64,000 nt of DNA from G963667425 sp963667425 [NCBI: bacterium] (lineage in GTDB: Bacteria; UBP6; UBA1177): positions 248,001 through 312,000 of the forward strand of contig OY763407.1 of the NCBI GenBank assembly GCA_963667425.1. Direction: 5' to 3'. The position numbers and the translations under genes are program-made. The notes under the pieces are model-generated. The model saw only the letters and a program-made list of their open reading frames with translations. It searched no databases and was not told the origin of the DNA. Shown here in pieces: positions 26,402 through 37,929 of this stretch; the first letter of the stretch is position 1; each line of letters opens with the position of its first letter.

Positions 26402-26668
26402 TCAAGCTTTATAAACCTAATCTGTTAAATATTTTTAGCAAAATTTTATAATTTTTTAGATAAAAAAGTTACTCGACAATAAAAGCATAATTAGAGATAA
26501 GTGGCTTAAATCATTTAAAAGTAGTTGATAAAAAATATTTGCAGGTAAATATGTTAAACTAAACAAACTCATTTTTGTGAAAATAAAAAATTGAAAACAA
26601 AATTAAAAAGAGTAATTTTTTATTGATACGCTGAATTAAAACAGAAAGGAAAATATCAGGAGAAAATA
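26402..26668. other. AT-rich upstream region of the Rhs island
   Basis: This gap of 267 bases contains no convincing ORF. It is strongly AT-rich with several poly-A tracts. TTGATA at 26525 and TATGTT at 26550 are spaced 19 bases and make only a weak promoter candidate. AGGAG before 26669 is the Rhs gene's ribosome binding site. Confidence 0.5.
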
Positions 26669-28540
26669 ATGAAGAAGGATTCGCCATTTAACTTGTTAAA
26701 AGTGTTATGTTCATTTGTAGCAGTGATATTGATAACATCCGCACTGCACGCCACAGAGAATGAAAATGAAAGTTATTCAACATTTGAAAGCTGTGAAGGA
26801 ATAACATGCAGCGAACATGGTAACTGCGCAATAAACAATAATACGAATATGGCGGAATGCAAATGTGATAAAGAATATGTAATAGAAGGAGAACTGAACT
26901 GTATACCAAAACAGTGTGAAAACGTTGACTGCGGCGGATTCGGTAAATGTGTGGCAGATGGCAGAAAAGCAGCATGTGAATGTGAAAAAGGCTTTTACTA
27001 TGAAAAAGTAAAAGGCGAACACCTTTGTCTTGTAGAAAAAGAAAAAGATGACCTCCTGAAAATAGTTAATCCCCAGGAATGTGAAAACTATGGAATATGT
27101 AACTACCGGATGCTTTTTGATTTTGAAAACGGTTTCTATGACAATAACAATGAAAATTATACAATAACACTGACAATAAAGGAAGGAGATGAAAACTATC
27201 AGTATCAGGACACATTATCAAACTGTATAAATGATAAAATCTGTACAAATGTTAATCCACAATTCATAACAATATCTGAAAAATACATAAAAACAGGTGA
27301 AAAAGAATTATCATTATCAGTTTATAACAACCTTACAGGAGATTCAATAGAATCATCAATCTCAAACACAGTAGCAGGAATAGCAGACTCATGTTACTAT
27401 ATTACATGTGAAGAAGGTGCGCTATGTAAAGACTACAAAGGCATTCCCTCATGTGAGCCGATAAACCCAGATAGAACAGAATCTATAGTTTTAGAAGAGC
27501 AAAACAATGAAGCTGAAACATCATCCATGGAAACATCAGCGCCAATGATGCTATCAGCAAGCGTAGCAGCAGTAAAAGCTACCACCAGTTCAACACACGA
27601 CATACAGTTCTATTACAAAATGGAAGATGTCTACGGCTCAACCAATGACTGCACCACATCAACAAGCTGCAGCACAACATATTTATCACAGTTCAGACCA
27701 GTTATTAATAAAGCAAGTCTCTCCGGATACCAACTTATTCCAAGCCAAACCACAGTAACAAGAACAGTAAATAATTACAACTACATATTAAGCAAAGTAA
27801 ATGTTACAGCAACGATATATCACACCTATATAGGCAATTTAAGAGTAGTTTTGAAATCCCCAAGTGGAAAAGAATATACACTGCATGATAGAACTGGAGG
27901 CTCAACCGACAATCTGTTTATAGATACAGATGTAACAGTGTTTAATTCAGAAAATCCTGAAGGTACATGGACACTTAAAATTTATAACTATGGTCTTTAT
28001 ACAGGAAATTTAGTCAGTTGGGGAATTCAGTTTTATGGAAGCAGCACTCTGATAAGAGTTGATGATAACAGCGGACATAAAAAAATAGGTCAACTACTAT
28101 ATGGAACACAAGATACAAGTATAGTAAAAGTAGGAAGCAAATCAGTAGATTTAAGACCATCAACATCAAATGGCTTAATAGGAGTAACAGGATATGAAGA
28201 AATACCAAATGAATTTACAGTAGGAATGTGGATATATCCTGAAAGTACAAGCTCCTCTCAAAGGACATTATTTTCTGTAGTAGGGCGTCCAATGGAAGGT
28301 GCATCAAGCAATCTTCTTGAACTATTCATACAGAATAATCAGGTTAAAGTAAAAATTAATGAAGAAACGGGAAGTGGGATCTATCTTGGCTCAGCCACAA
28401 CATGGCAGCATATATTTGCAGTATTTAAAAAGTTTACAGATAGCACTGGTTCTAAAACAAAAGTAACCTTTTATCTAAACAATAAACAGACAACAAAATA
28501 TGAAATAGATCTTCCCACACAGACAATTGTTCCTTTTTAA
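26669..28540 (+). CDS. Giant Rhs protein, N-terminal part (EGF-like, P-domain, LamG), ends at in-frame TAA
   Basis: A Sec signal peptide (residues about 1-28) precedes EGF-like Cys-rich modules (about 40-120), a proprotein-convertase P-domain (about 350-457; IYHTYIGNLRVVLKSPSG ... NPEGTWTLKIYNYG) and the first part of a LamG/concanavalin-like domain (from about 460). The frame ends at TAA 28538-28540 in the middle of LamG. Codons directly after the TAA continue the same frame and the same domain (AFWYIGAK, then the next entry), so this is one 3.25-kilocodon reading frame with a single nonsense codon. A CAA or AAA to TAA change would explain it. It is either a recent pseudogene, a readthrough site or a sequencing error. 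Confidence 0.8.
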   Translation: MKKDSPFNLLKVLCSFVAVILITSALHATENENESYSTFESCEGITCSEHGNCAINNNTNMAECKCDKEYVIEGELNCIPKQCENVDCGGFGKCVADGRKAACECEKGFYYEKVKGEHLCLVEKEKDDLLKIVNPQECENYGICNYRMLFDFENGFYDNNNENYTITLTIKEGDENYQYQDTLSNCINDKICTNVNPQFITISEKYIKTGEKELSLSVYNNLTGDSIESSISNTVAGIADSCYYITCEEGALCKDYKGIPSCEPINPDRTESIVLEEQNNEAETSSMETSAPMMLSASVAAVKATTSSTHDIQFYYKMEDVYGSTNDCTTSTSCSTTYLSQFRPVINKASLSGYQLIPSQTTVTRTVNNYNYILSKVNVTATIYHTYIGNLRVVLKSPSGKEYTLHDRTGGSTDNLFIDTDVTVFNSENPEGTWTLKIYNYGLYTGNLVSWGIQFYGSSTLIRVDDNSGHKKIGQLLYGTQDTSIVKVGSKSVDLRPSTSNGLIGVTGYEEIPNEFTVGMWIYPESTSSSQRTLFSVVGRPMEGASSNLLELFIQNNQVKVKINEETGSGIYLGSATTWQHIFAVFKKFTDSTGSKTKVTFYLNNKQTTKYEIDLPTQTIVPF

Positions 28541-28564
28541 GCATTCTGGTATATCGGAGCAAAA

Positions 28565-31500
28565 TTGGATCTCACAGCAGGAGCAATAACAAATTACTAT
28601 CCCGGTCACATTGATGAAGTAGTATTTTATGACGGAATAATGTCAAGAGCATTCAGGGATGCAGTATACAACGTAGGATGTTCAAGTTATAGATCTATTC
28701 CAACAACCAACTGTATGAGCACATCCGTATGTGGAGATCAGATGATGACAACAGGTGAAAGTTGTGAAGATGGCAACACTTCAAACGGAGATGGCTGCAA
28801 CAGTTCATGTTCAGTTGAAAGCGGCTGGTATAAAGACAACATGACAGAACAGGATAAATACTATGAATTCTACACGCAATGCGGAGACGGATATGCAGTG
28901 CGCAATGAAGAATGTGATGACGGTAACAGCATAAACACAGATAGCTGTATATCATGTCACAATGCCGAGTGTGGAGATGGATATCTGCATTCAGGAGTTG
29001 AAGCATGCGATGATCACAATACAGTAAATGGCGACGGATGCGACAACAACTGTACAGCGACAGCCTGTGGAAACGGTATTGTGACAAATGGAGAAGAATG
29101 TGATGACGGCAACACAGTAACAGAAGAATGCGGTTATGGAGAAGCTTCATGCACAGTATGCAGTAGTGCCTGTGAAAATGTAGCTGGTGAAATTAGTTAC
29201 TGCGGAGATGGCATAATAAATGGTGATGAAGAGTGTGATGATGGAAACAATGTTTTTGGTGATGGATGTGATGAAGATTGTACAATAGAAGCCAACTGGA
29301 CATGTAGCGAAGGCTACTGTAAATGCAACATAGGACTCTTTCCAAGAGCTGGAATATGTATAGAAGCATCATCAAGCAATCTTATCTTTTATGAAGAACA
29401 AATAGCCGATGAAGTTGTAGGTGTTTTAAATGAACAGGGGTTCAATGTTGCAGATGAAACAGATATTACATCAGATATGCTTACTACAATTTATGAACTT
29501 GATCTGAGCGGACTTGATATTCAATACCTTGAAGGATTATCATCACTGCCCAATCTGAAAACTTTAGATATTTCATATAATCAGATCAGAGATATAACTT
29601 CACTTGCAGGATTATATAAACTGGAAGAGCTTAATTTTGAAAAGAATCTTGTAGATGAAAATGGTCTTACAAACATGTGCGTTTCAAAAGTTATTCTGGG
29701 ACACAATTTTCTTGATGAAAGTGCATGGGATTATTTTAAATGTGAAGATCTTATGTCAATAGGAATCAATTCAGAAAGTTATGAAGGATCTGTTAGAATT
29801 TTTGATAGATTGTATGGCGAAACAGTTGCTGCTCTTTTTGATAGAATAAGATCTGTTCTTATGTGTACAATTACATATCCAATATGTTCTCCGACAGGAG
29901 AAGTACCCTATCCTGGTGGTCAAGAAATGGTCCGATGTGAAAATGTTACAAAGACGGTCAATTGCGGTCTTGGCGGACATTGTGACAGAGTTAATAATCA
30001 GTGCATATGTGACAATCCATTCTGGACACTTTCTGATGACCGTGTCTGTATACCTGTTGAAATTCAGGATTGTGAAGGAAATAGTAATTATACAAAATTA
30101 TATGGAATATGTATATCAAACACAATTGAAAAATATTGTACAGGAAAACCTGATGGAACAATATGGGTTAGTGATAACGGTGAAGGTAACATGTGGGGTG
30201 ATAAAACATATGAAACTACATTTGATCCTGCAACAGGCTCTATAATTGAACAAACAGCATGCCGATATGGAGCAGAAGGATGCAATTCAATATGTAAATG
30301 GGATTGTAATTATCATACAGGTTCAGCTTATGATGCAAATACAGATTCATGTAAACCAGGAGCAAAATATGTATACAGCAATAAAAGACTTTACAGTACA
30401 TTTTCCCCATCAATAGTCAGAAAAGATGTAGTGCATGAATCACTGGACGAAGTTTTTTCATTTACTCCTACAGTTTCATATATAAGTGCATTAACTCCTT
30501 CAGGAATTTCCGGTAATTGGGATATAGACCTTCCGTATGCAGAACCTAATAAATTTTTAAATGGTATTCACAACTATGTAGTACTGCACATGCCATGGGG
30601 AGAAGAATTTTATGAAAACATAATAACATCTTCTACAGAAACAGTATCAGGAGAATGCTATAATTCTTATCAAATAAATCCAGGAGCAGGATCAGGATTA
30701 AACTCATACATCACATTAAAAGTTAAATGCAGTGCAGAAGAAAACAGATTGAGTCCAACAAATGGTGCTTCGCCAAGAGATGACGATCACTGGCTTATAA
30801 AAAGATATGGTTCGGATGGCAGTGTAATAACATTTGAACGAAACTATTCAAGAAGCTACATACAACCAAATGCAGGTCGTGATGAATTAGCAGTAAATAT
30901 GGCATACGTTCCAATAACACAGATGAAAAACATAAAAAGACAGGAAGTTAATTTTTATTATACCTATGAACCTATAAATACAGATGGCGCACCTTATGAT
31001 GAAAATGATGATATAAAATTTTCACACTATATGATATCCAAAGTCAGAATAGTTGACTCTGCAAAAAGAGTAATAACAGCAGAAATACTTCCAAATGATG
31101 ATGAGAGTAACTATGGACTTTTCGGCAGAGTAGGTGAAAGCTATATAAAAGCAGATGAAGAAAATCAGGTAAATAGAGCAATCAAAATAACAAAAGGCTA
31201 CTTTACCATAGCAGGAGGAGACAACTTTGATGAAAATTCCTTTTACGCAAGATACTTCTTTAAAAACAAAGGCGCAGAAATGCAGGTTGATTATACTTTA
31301 AATGCCGAGGGATATAGAGAAGATAATTATACCGTTGGAGAGATAGATGAAGTAATAACACTTACAAGTCAAAAAGGCTCAGGAGCAGGTATCAGTGGAA
31401 AAACAGAATGGATACTAGCCTACGAAGGAACAGGAAACGATAAAAATTATATAGGATATGATCTGATAAAAACTGTCTATACTCCGGCAGGAGAACTTTA

Positions 31501-34500
31501 TGATGTCTATACAACAGAAGTTAGACCGAACAATCTATGGATGGATTATGGTGATATATGGCAAGGAACCCATGATTATTATTGTGACTTTTATAATATA
31601 AATTTTGATTCAATAGTTAAAGATGTCACAGTTACAACCTATGATACCACCTCTGTTAAATCAATGACACAAAACTATTATTCACAGTCAGGCAGAATTG
31701 TAAAAAGCAGAGTATACAACCCCGACAACACAGAAGAATATCAGGAAAAAGCATATATATATAACGTAGAAGGAAAAGTAGTTGCAGAAATATTACCAGA
31801 TAGAAGATATAAACTTATAAAATACAACTATGACATAATACCTGCTCTATATGCAGATTCTTATCTGATAGATGAAAATGGAAATACAGGAAGCAGAATA
31901 GCAAACCGTAGAAATGATATGGAACCAGAATGCTTTGTCTATTACACACCTCTTTCAGATCCAATCTCAATGGATACTTTTAAACAGACACTCAGAAAAA
32001 AGATAATTCAGGAAGGAAGAGTTCAGGATACATGTCCAACAGAAAGCAGCTCAGAAGTGCGAGTAAAAAAATACAGCTATGAAACAGCAAGCCAGACAGA
32101 TATAGATCCTCTTTATCCGCTTTCATTTCTGAAAACAGCAACAGCAATTGATGGAATAAAAACAGAATACGAATATAATGATGAAGGCTTAGTAAACAGG
32201 ATTGCATTTAACAATAGTAACAATGAAACAATAGTAACTCCACGCTGTTTTATATATGAAAACAATCAGCTTATATATTCAGGAAAAATTTCAGCTATCA
32301 GAGATGGAAATGAAACTTGTATAGAAGGCAAAACATACACCTACAATGAAAAAGGCATTCTACAGACAGACAGCGTAACAGATCCTGATGACAATGATTT
32401 GATAAACAGCTACTACTATGACAGACTAGGCAGAAAACTAGCGGAAAAAAATGCGGCAGGCAAAATGACAGTCTACATGTATGATAAGCTGAATCGAGTC
32501 ATAAAAACACAGTTTGGCTGTACAGATCCAGGACTGAGCAGTACACTCTACACACCAGACGGCTTCTCTTATACCTCTTTCACAGAGTGTGAATATGAAA
32601 GAGAATATGAATACGATGAAATGTCAAACCTCACCAGAACCAAATTTATAGAAAAATATGGAATAAGTGATACAAACACCGTAGAAAAACACCTCAGTCC
32701 TGAAATATCCTACAATGAAACCACCTATGACTCATTAGGCAGAGCAGTACAAAGCTGCACCTATGATGCAGAGAATGAAACAACAGGCAAATGTATAACA
32801 ACAGCGCACGATTATGCAGGCAACATAATAGAGAAAACGGAAAACAACGTAACAAGAAAAATAACCTACAACTACCTCGGCAAGCCTCTTAACGTAGAAG
32901 AAAATGAAATGATAACCACGCAAAACAGCTATGATGAATATGGAAGACTTCAATATATCTGTAATAAATACAACACAACAACAACATGCGACAGCAGCAC
33001 CACAATAAAAACAACAAAAGAATATGATAACTGGGGCAGAGAGATAGCCATAACAGACCCGTTTGGAAATACAATCAAAACCATATACGATGAAACAACA
33101 GGAATAACTCCCAAGTATAAAAAGACATATAATGGAAGCCGGCTGACAAGCCTTGAAGAATACACTTATGACACAGCAGGTAGAAAAACAAGCGAAACCA
33201 GATATATATTCAGACCAGGAGAGATACTATCAGCATCAAATGCAGTAGCCAATCCCGATCAAACCATAACAACCAGCTATCAGTATGAAACAGATTTCGG
33301 CAAAGTAAACCTTGTAACAGACACCTATGGCAACACAACTCAGACAGTATATGATTCAATGGGAAGAACAGTATCAGAAACCTACACAAGAAACGATGCA
33401 TCAGGAGATATAGTTGAAAACACAACAAACTACACATACAACAGCGAAGGCAGACTAGGAGGAAAAGTAATAACAACAGCAGGTCATGCAGTAACCTATG
33501 CCTATGGATATGACAACTTTGGCAGAACAGATTCAACATGCATGACAAATGAAGATAATGTCGAAAAATGCAGCTACAAATTTTTTAACACAAACGGACA
33601 AGTACTCTGGAGTGCAGATTATGAACAAAGCGACAACTCGGAAATATACTCAGGAGCTCCAGGAAACGTAGGGAATGAAACCACCTATAAATATGACATA
33701 TATGGTAACCTTGTAAAAACAGCCAGAAGAATGACAGAAGATGGACTCGGAGGAGGAGGAATAGATCTATTCAACTATAAAGAACCCGGCTGGATAGTGA
33801 CAACCCGCACCTATGACACAACAACAGGTAATCTCTTAAGCGTAAAAGATGACAATAACCTTGAAACGAGCTACACATATGGTGCAGACAACCTGCTTGC
33901 CGGAGTAAAAAACTGCAAACATGAAGTATGCAGTGAGACCGAATATACATATGATGCATTAAGAAATCTATTAACAGAAAACTATCTGGAAACAGACAAT
34001 GGAGTGCAGCAGGGAAACAGCCTTGCAGTAACCTACACAAGAGATGAATTTGGAAGAATAGCATCCAAAACAACAGGCGGAGCAAATTCTGTATCACAAA
34101 CCTTTACCTACAACCCAAGAAACCTTCTTGGAACAGCAACAGAAACAGGTCTTAATAGTGTAGCAAGAAGATACAATTCAGAAGGAGCCGTATATCAAGA
34201 GACATTTACAGATCTTATATCAGGAGCAAGCAAAACCGTAAGTAAAATGGTTACAGGAACAACCAGTACCAAAACAGAAACGCTCACATACAGTGATAGA
34301 ACAACAAACCTGGTTAAAAACTATGCAAATGGTAAACTAAATACAATTACATCCAATGGGACTGTACTTGAACAGTACAACTATGACAGTACTAAAAACA
34401 ATAGGCTTGATAACATTGAAAGAAACTTCATTGCCGGCACACCTCAAATGAAAATTCAATATTCTTATGATGAATCATGGAACAGAATAGAAACCATAGA

Positions 34501-36424
34501 TGAGAGATTTGCCAACAATGACCCAATATTCGTATATTTTTATAGATATTCATTGGCATCACATTTAATAAGTAAATGGGATGCAGTTGCAAACAAACGA
34601 GAAGCCTATCAGCACGATTCATACTATCGCCTTCGAAGAGTGGATTATGACTGCCCGTTTAATAATAATGATAAAACCTGTGCAGGAACAAGATTAAATA
34701 AATTTCAGTGTGAACCAGGTGAAACCGATTGTGAAAGCTTTGACATGGATGGAGCGCACAACATAGTAAGCTCATTAGAGGGAGATACTGCTAAAACATG
34801 GACAATTGATGACCTTAACAGACTAATAGCTCAAACAGACGGTACAGACACCCATGAATATACCTATGATGAAAGAAGCAACATGATAAGCAGAACCATA
34901 AACAGTGGAACAGAAGACTCAGAAGACTATAATTACGATGACCTTAACAGACTGATAAACTACACAAAATACGATGCAAACGGAACACCTGAATTAGAAG
35001 TAAACTACACCTATGATGCCTTTAACCGTCGAATAACCAAAACAGTAACAGAAAATAGTATATCAACACTTCACACCTATACCTATGACAATTGGAACAT
35101 AATAGAAGAAGAAATAAGTGACGGAACCAATACAACTCTTTTTAAATACTTTGACAGAGGCATGGATAGCCATATAATGTTTACAGAGACAACAACAGCC
35201 GGAACAACGACATACTGGTTACACAGCGATGAACGAGGTAACATAGTGGTAGTAAGTGACGGAACATCAACAATATATAATCGTTACAAATACAAAGTAT
35301 ATGGCGAACATGAATTAGTTCTTGGCACAGATGTAATCTCACCATTTTTATGGGGAGGCAGCCTATATGAACCGGAAACAGACCTCTACTGGATGAGAAA
35401 CCGCTACTACAGCAAAGAAATGAAAAGGTTCATCAACGTGGATCCACTCGGCATCTGGGGAGATGCCAACAACCTTGGTAATGGGTTTGCCTATGTAGCC
35501 GGTATGGTGGTTGAAGCTAGTGATCCTACGGGGCTGGATTGGCATTATCATCCTAATTCTACTTGGGAAGAGAAGGCTTCTTTTGCTGTTATATTAATAA
35601 CAAATCCAGTTGCTGGTGCTATAATGGATTATATAGCTAATGATCATACCATAGATGCAGAAGTTCGTTTTGATTTAAATACAACAAATGCTTATAGAAA
35701 TTTTGATGAAAATGGCAACCCCATTTGTAATTCTGATGGGCAGAAAAGTTATACTATGAGTGTATCTAATTCTTTAGAAGGTCTCGAAATGATGCCTGGT
35801 GAATCTAAGGTAGCTCATGAAGGAACTCACCTTATTAATGATCAAAAAATATTAGATAATAAATATGGAGATAAAATAGGAGAAACAGAAGCTGAAATTG
35901 AAGATCTGGAAACAACTAAAAAAGAAATTGGATTAACACCAGAACAAGAAAAAAGGTTAGAAGAACTCAAGAAAATGTTAGAAGAATTGAAGAAAGCGAT
36001 TGAAGAAGCAGAGAAGCGAGCACGAGAAGCAGAAGAGAAAGCTAAGAATTCTAATAAATATCCATCATCTCCTGATAATGCTGATGACAAGTATCAGCAA
36101 ATTTTTAGAGAAAATATTCTTGCTAGTATGCTTAAAAAACCTAATAAACTTGATGAAATGAGCTTTGACCCTTGGCAAAACCTGGGACCAATTATAAAAA
36201 ATAAAGACGATGTAAGAGGATATTCAATAATGTTTAATCCATATTATAAAGGAAAAGATCCTATAAAAGAGTTTTTTTTAGATAATGTAAAAATTAACGG
36301 AGGTAAAGGATTAATAACAAATCCATTTAAACCTAAAGCAGAATATGGATATGATTCAACCACATATGAAAAGATAACAAATAAAGGTTTTAATTATGGG
36401 AATATTGACCCGTGGCTTGAGTAG
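28565..36424 (+). CDS. Giant Rhs/YD-repeat toxin protein, main part with metallopeptidase-like toxin region and conserved tail
   Basis: The frame is the same as the preceding entry; TTG 28565 has GGAG six bases upstream and might allow re-initiation. The order is: end of LamG, five or so DUF4215 repeats (CGDG...EECDDGN) to about residue 240, leucine-rich repeats (about 305-370), a Cys-rich/EGF module (about 450-500), then YD/Rhs repeats from about residue 750 to the core end [20 protein letters not shown] and the boundary motif DPTGLD (about 2320). The variable region has AHEGTHLI (His at about 2418), a HExxH zinc-peptidase motif, then a coiled coil. The last 100 residues are the tail module shared with five other ORFs. 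Its TAG stop forms part of the next gene's AGGAGG site. Confidence 0.88.
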   Translation: MDLTAGAITNYYPGHIDEVVFYDGIMSRAFRDAVYNVGCSSYRSIPTTNCMSTSVCGDQMMTTGESCEDGNTSNGDGCNSSCSVESGWYKDNMTEQDKYYEFYTQCGDGYAVRNEECDDGNSINTDSCISCHNAECGDGYLHSGVEACDDHNTVNGDGCDNNCTATACGNGIVTNGEECDDGNTVTEECGYGEASCTVCSSACENVAGEISYCGDGIINGDEECDDGNNVFGDGCDEDCTIEANWTCSEGYCKCNIGLFPRAGICIEASSSNLIFYEEQIADEVVGVLNEQGFNVADETDITSDMLTTIYELDLSGLDIQYLEGLSSLPNLKTLDISYNQIRDITSLAGLYKLEELNFEKNLVDENGLTNMCVSKVILGHNFLDESAWDYFKCEDLMSIGINSESYEGSVRIFDRLYGETVAALFDRIRSVLMCTITYPICSPTGEVPYPGGQEMVRCENVTKTVNCGLGGHCDRVNNQCICDNPFWTLSDDRVCIPVEIQDCEGNSNYTKLYGICISNTIEKYCTGKPDGTIWVSDNGEGNMWGDKTYETTFDPATGSIIEQTACRYGAEGCNSICKWDCNYHTGSAYDANTDSCKPGAKYVYSNKRLYSTFSPSIVRKDVVHESLDEVFSFTPTVSYISALTPSGISGNWDIDLPYAEPNKFLNGIHNYVVLHMPWGEEFYENIITSSTETVSGECYNSYQINPGAGSGLNSYITLKVKCSAEENRLSPTNGASPRDDDHWLIKRYGSDGSVITFERNYSRSYIQPNAGRDELAVNMAYVPITQMKNIKRQEVNFYYTYEPINTDGAPYDENDDIKFSHYMISKVRIVDSAKRVITAEILPNDDESNYGLFGRVGESYIKADEENQVNRAIKITKGYFTIAGGDNFDENSFYARYFFKNKGAEMQVDYTLNAEGYREDNYTVGEIDEVITLTSQKGSGAGISGKTEWILAYEGTGNDKNYIGYDLIKTVYTPAGELYDVYTTEVRPNNLWMDYGDIWQGTHDYYCDFYNINFDSIVKDVTVTTYDTTSVKSMTQNYYSQSGRIVKSRVYNPDNTEEYQEKAYIYNVEGKVVAEILPDRRYKLIKYNYDIIPALYADSYLIDENGNTGSRIANRRNDMEPECFVYYTPLSDPISMDTFKQTLRKKIIQEGRVQDTCPTESSSEVRVKKYSYETASQTDIDPLYPLSFLKTATAIDGIKTEYEYNDEGLVNRIAFNNSNNETIVTPRCFIYENNQLIYSGKISAIRDGNETCIEGKTYTYNEKGILQTDSVTDPDDNDLINSYYYDRLGRKLAEKNAAGKMTVYMYDKLNRVIKTQFGCTDPGLSSTLYTPDGFSYTSFTECEYEREYEYDEMSNLTRTKFIEKYGISDTNTVEKHLSPEISYNETTYDSLGRAVQSCTYDAENETTGKCITTAHDYAGNIIEKTENNVTRKITYNYLGKPLNVEENEMITTQNSYDEYGRLQYICNKYNTTTTCDSSTTIKTTKEYDNWGREIAITDPFGNTIKTIYDETTGITPKYKKTYNGSRLTSLEEYTYDTAGRKTSETRYIFRPGEILSASNAVANPDQTITTSYQYETDFGKVNLVTDTYGNTTQTVYDSMGRTVSETYTRNDASGDIVENTTNYTYNSEGRLGGKVITTAGHAVTYAYGYDNFGRTDSTCMTNEDNVEKCSYKFFNTNGQVLWSADYEQSDNSEIYSGAPGNVGNETTYKYDIYGNLVKTARRMTEDGLGGGGIDLFNYKEPGWIVTTRTYDTTTGNLLSVKDDNNLETSYTYGADNLLAGVKNCKHEVCSETEYTYDALRNLLTENYLETDNGVQQGNSLAVTYTRDEFGRIASKTTGGANSVSQTFTYNPRNLLGTATETGLNSVARRYNSEGAVYQETFTDLISGASKTVSKMVTGTTSTKTETLTYSDRTTNLVKNYANGKLNTITSNGTVLEQYNYDSTKNNRLDNIERNFIAGTPQMKIQYSYDESWNRIETIDERFANNDPIFVYFYRYSLASHLISKWDAVANKREAYQHDSYYRLRRVDYDCPFNNNDKTCAGTRLNKFQCEPGETDCESFDMDGAHNIVSSLEGDTAKTWTIDDLNRLIAQTDGTDTHEYTYDERSNMISRTINSGTEDSEDYNYDDLNRLINYTKYDANGTPELEVNYTYDAFNRRITKTVTENSISTLHTYTYDNWNIIEEEISDGTNTTLFKYFDRGMDSHIMFTETTTAGTTTYWLHSDERGNIVVVSDGTSTIYNRYKYKVYGEHELVLGTDVISPFLWGGSLYEPETDLYWMRNRYYSKEMKRFINVDPLGIWGDANNLGNGFAYVAGMVVEASDPTGLDWHYHPNSTWEEKASFAVILITNPVAGAIMDYIANDHTIDAEVRFDLNTTNAYRNFDENGNPICNSDGQKSYTMSVSNSLEGLEMMPGESKVAHEGTHLINDQKILDNKYGDKIGETEAEIEDLETTKKEIGLTPEQEKRLEELKKMLEELKKAIEEAEKRAREAEEKAKNSNKYPSSPDNADDKYQQIFRENILASMLKKPNKLDEMSFDPWQNLGPIIKNKDDVRGYSIMFNPYYKGKDPIKEFFLDNVKINGGKGLITNPFKPKAEYGYDSTTYEKITNKGFNYGNIDPWLE

Positions 36425-36435
36425 GAGGATAATGA

Positions 36436-37560
36436 ATGAAAAAATATTATATTATTATATTTTTTTTGCTGACAATTTTGTTAGTAATATTGTTTTTTAT
36501 TTATAAAAATAAGCATGTTAATTTAGCAAGTATGACAGGTCAAGTTTCACATGCAAACAAAACTGATGCTTTAAATTGGCAGGAAATATATATGTCAGAT
36601 AATTTTGCATGTGGAATACAAGAGAATTTAATGTATTGTAAATATATTCAGGAGCAGCCTGTAATAGGACAAAAATATAACTCTTATACTACAGATATAA
36701 AAGATTTTGATTATAAATCATTAGGGAATAAATATTTTTGTGGCATAAAAAAAGGTGAGCTTTATTGTTGGCTTAACAAAATTTCTTCAGAATTTGGACT
36801 TGAAAAAATAAAAATAGATGAAAGAAAAGAATGGGAAAAGATTTCATCAGGCTATGATCATGTTTGTGGAATTTTAAGAGGTGAACTTTATTGCTGGGGA
36901 AAAAATACTTCAGGTCAACTTGGTGTAGAAATAGATAAAAATAAAACAGTGTCAAAACCTTTAAAAATTGAAGGTTATAAAGGATGGGATAATGTTTTTG
37001 CAGGATTTGATAAAACTTGTGGTGTGATCAAAGGTAGTTTGTACTGTTGGGGCGGTTTTATTAAGAAAAAATTCTCTCCTGAAAAAATAGGAGAAAATAT
37101 AATAAATTGGAAAAAAATATCTTTAGGTCTTTCTTTTGATTGTGGAATAAGCAGGGAGGGAGGTCTTTACTGTTGGGGATTAAGAAAATTTTATAGCACC
37201 AGAAAAAATGATCAAAAACTATCTTCAGTTCCTGAAAGAGTTGTTTTGATAGATGAAAATGAAAAATGGGAAGATATTTCTGTAAACAGGAATGGTTTAT
37301 GTGGTATTTCAAAAGGTATTATTTATTGTTGGGGAGAAAAACTGATTCATGAGAATCAGTTGACAGATAATTCTGAGAACAATGTAAAAATATATCAAAG
37401 TAATTCTAAATGGGACTCTTTAGTGATGTCTAGAGAAGATATTTGTGCGTTAAAACAAGGTGAAGTTTATTGTTGGGGAGTGAATAGATTTAAACATTAT
37501 TTTTATGATAAAAAAAGCTTTATGCAAGAACCGCCCTTTACAGAAATCAAGATGCAATAA
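36436..37560 (+). CDS. RCC1-like repeat membrane-anchored protein, candidate immunity or cargo gene
   Basis: An N-terminal membrane anchor or signal (residues about 4-24) is followed by six to seven repeats of about 45 residues with the core CG(I/V)..G.LYCWG (for example VCGILRGELYCWGKNTSGQLGV), typical of RCC1_2 beta-propeller repeats. The extra cysteines could form disulfides across blades. AGGAGG lies directly behind the Rhs stop, so translation is coupled. Position immediately downstream of a toxin gene suggests immunity or an associated exported factor; this is inference. An orphan tail ORF follows two bases later. Confidence 0.75.
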   Translation: MKKYYIIIFFLLTILLVILFFIYKNKHVNLASMTGQVSHANKTDALNWQEIYMSDNFACGIQENLMYCKYIQEQPVIGQKYNSYTTDIKDFDYKSLGNKYFCGIKKGELYCWLNKISSEFGLEKIKIDERKEWEKISSGYDHVCGILRGELYCWGKNTSGQLGVEIDKNKTVSKPLKIEGYKGWDNVFAGFDKTCGVIKGSLYCWGGFIKKKFSPEKIGENIINWKKISLGLSFDCGISREGGLYCWGLRKFYSTRKNDQKLSSVPERVVLIDENEKWEDISVNRNGLCGISKGIIYCWGEKLIHENQLTDNSENNVKIYQSNSKWDSLVMSREDICALKQGEVYCWGVNRFKHYFYDKKSFMQEPPFTEIKMQ

Positions 37561-37562
37561 TA

Positions 37563-37904
37563 ATGTTTTTCTCAATGCTTAAAAAACTTGGAACAGCAGG
37601 AGAAACTAAAAATGATATATATCAAAGCTGGGGTGCAGTTATCACAGAAAGAGATGATATAAGAGGAATAACAGTCTATTTTAATCCATATTTTAAAGGT
37701 AAAGATCCATTTAAAGAGGTCTTTTTAGGAATAGAAAGTGATCCAAACGGAACAACAACGTTTATAAGGAACCCATTTGTATCAAGCACATTGCCATATG
37801 GATATGACCAAACCACAGCTGAATTCTGGGCAAATTCACCTTATGGACGAGGCAATATAGATCCTGTTTTTACACATAACTACTTGCAGCAAACTTATTA
37901 CTAA
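37563..37904 (+). pseudogene. Orphan Rhs C-terminal tail module, divergent
   Basis: A 113-residue ORF aligns with the last 100 residues of the Rhs proteins: MLKKLG, DDIRGITVYFNPYFKGKDP, RNPF, YGYDQTT and GRGNIDPVF. It lacks any Rhs core or toxin region and has no RBS of its own (its ATG is two bases after the previous stop). It is probably the displaced 3' end of a former Rhs cassette that has kept its reading frame. It differs from the other copies more than they do from each other, so it is an older or separately acquired piece. Confidence 0.65.
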
Positions 37905-37929
37905 ATTTAGTGTGTAGGAGTAATGATAA

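Noticed and set aside
26520-26560. Sigma-70 promoter for the Rhs island
   Set aside because: Best boxes are spaced 19 bases and poorly matched; left as undecided.
28695-29150. Long antisense ORFs across the Rhs gene (also 33210-33548, 33771-34097)
   Set aside because: They are Leu/His/Cys-rich mirror translations of A-rich Rhs codons, with no ribosome binding sites or domains.
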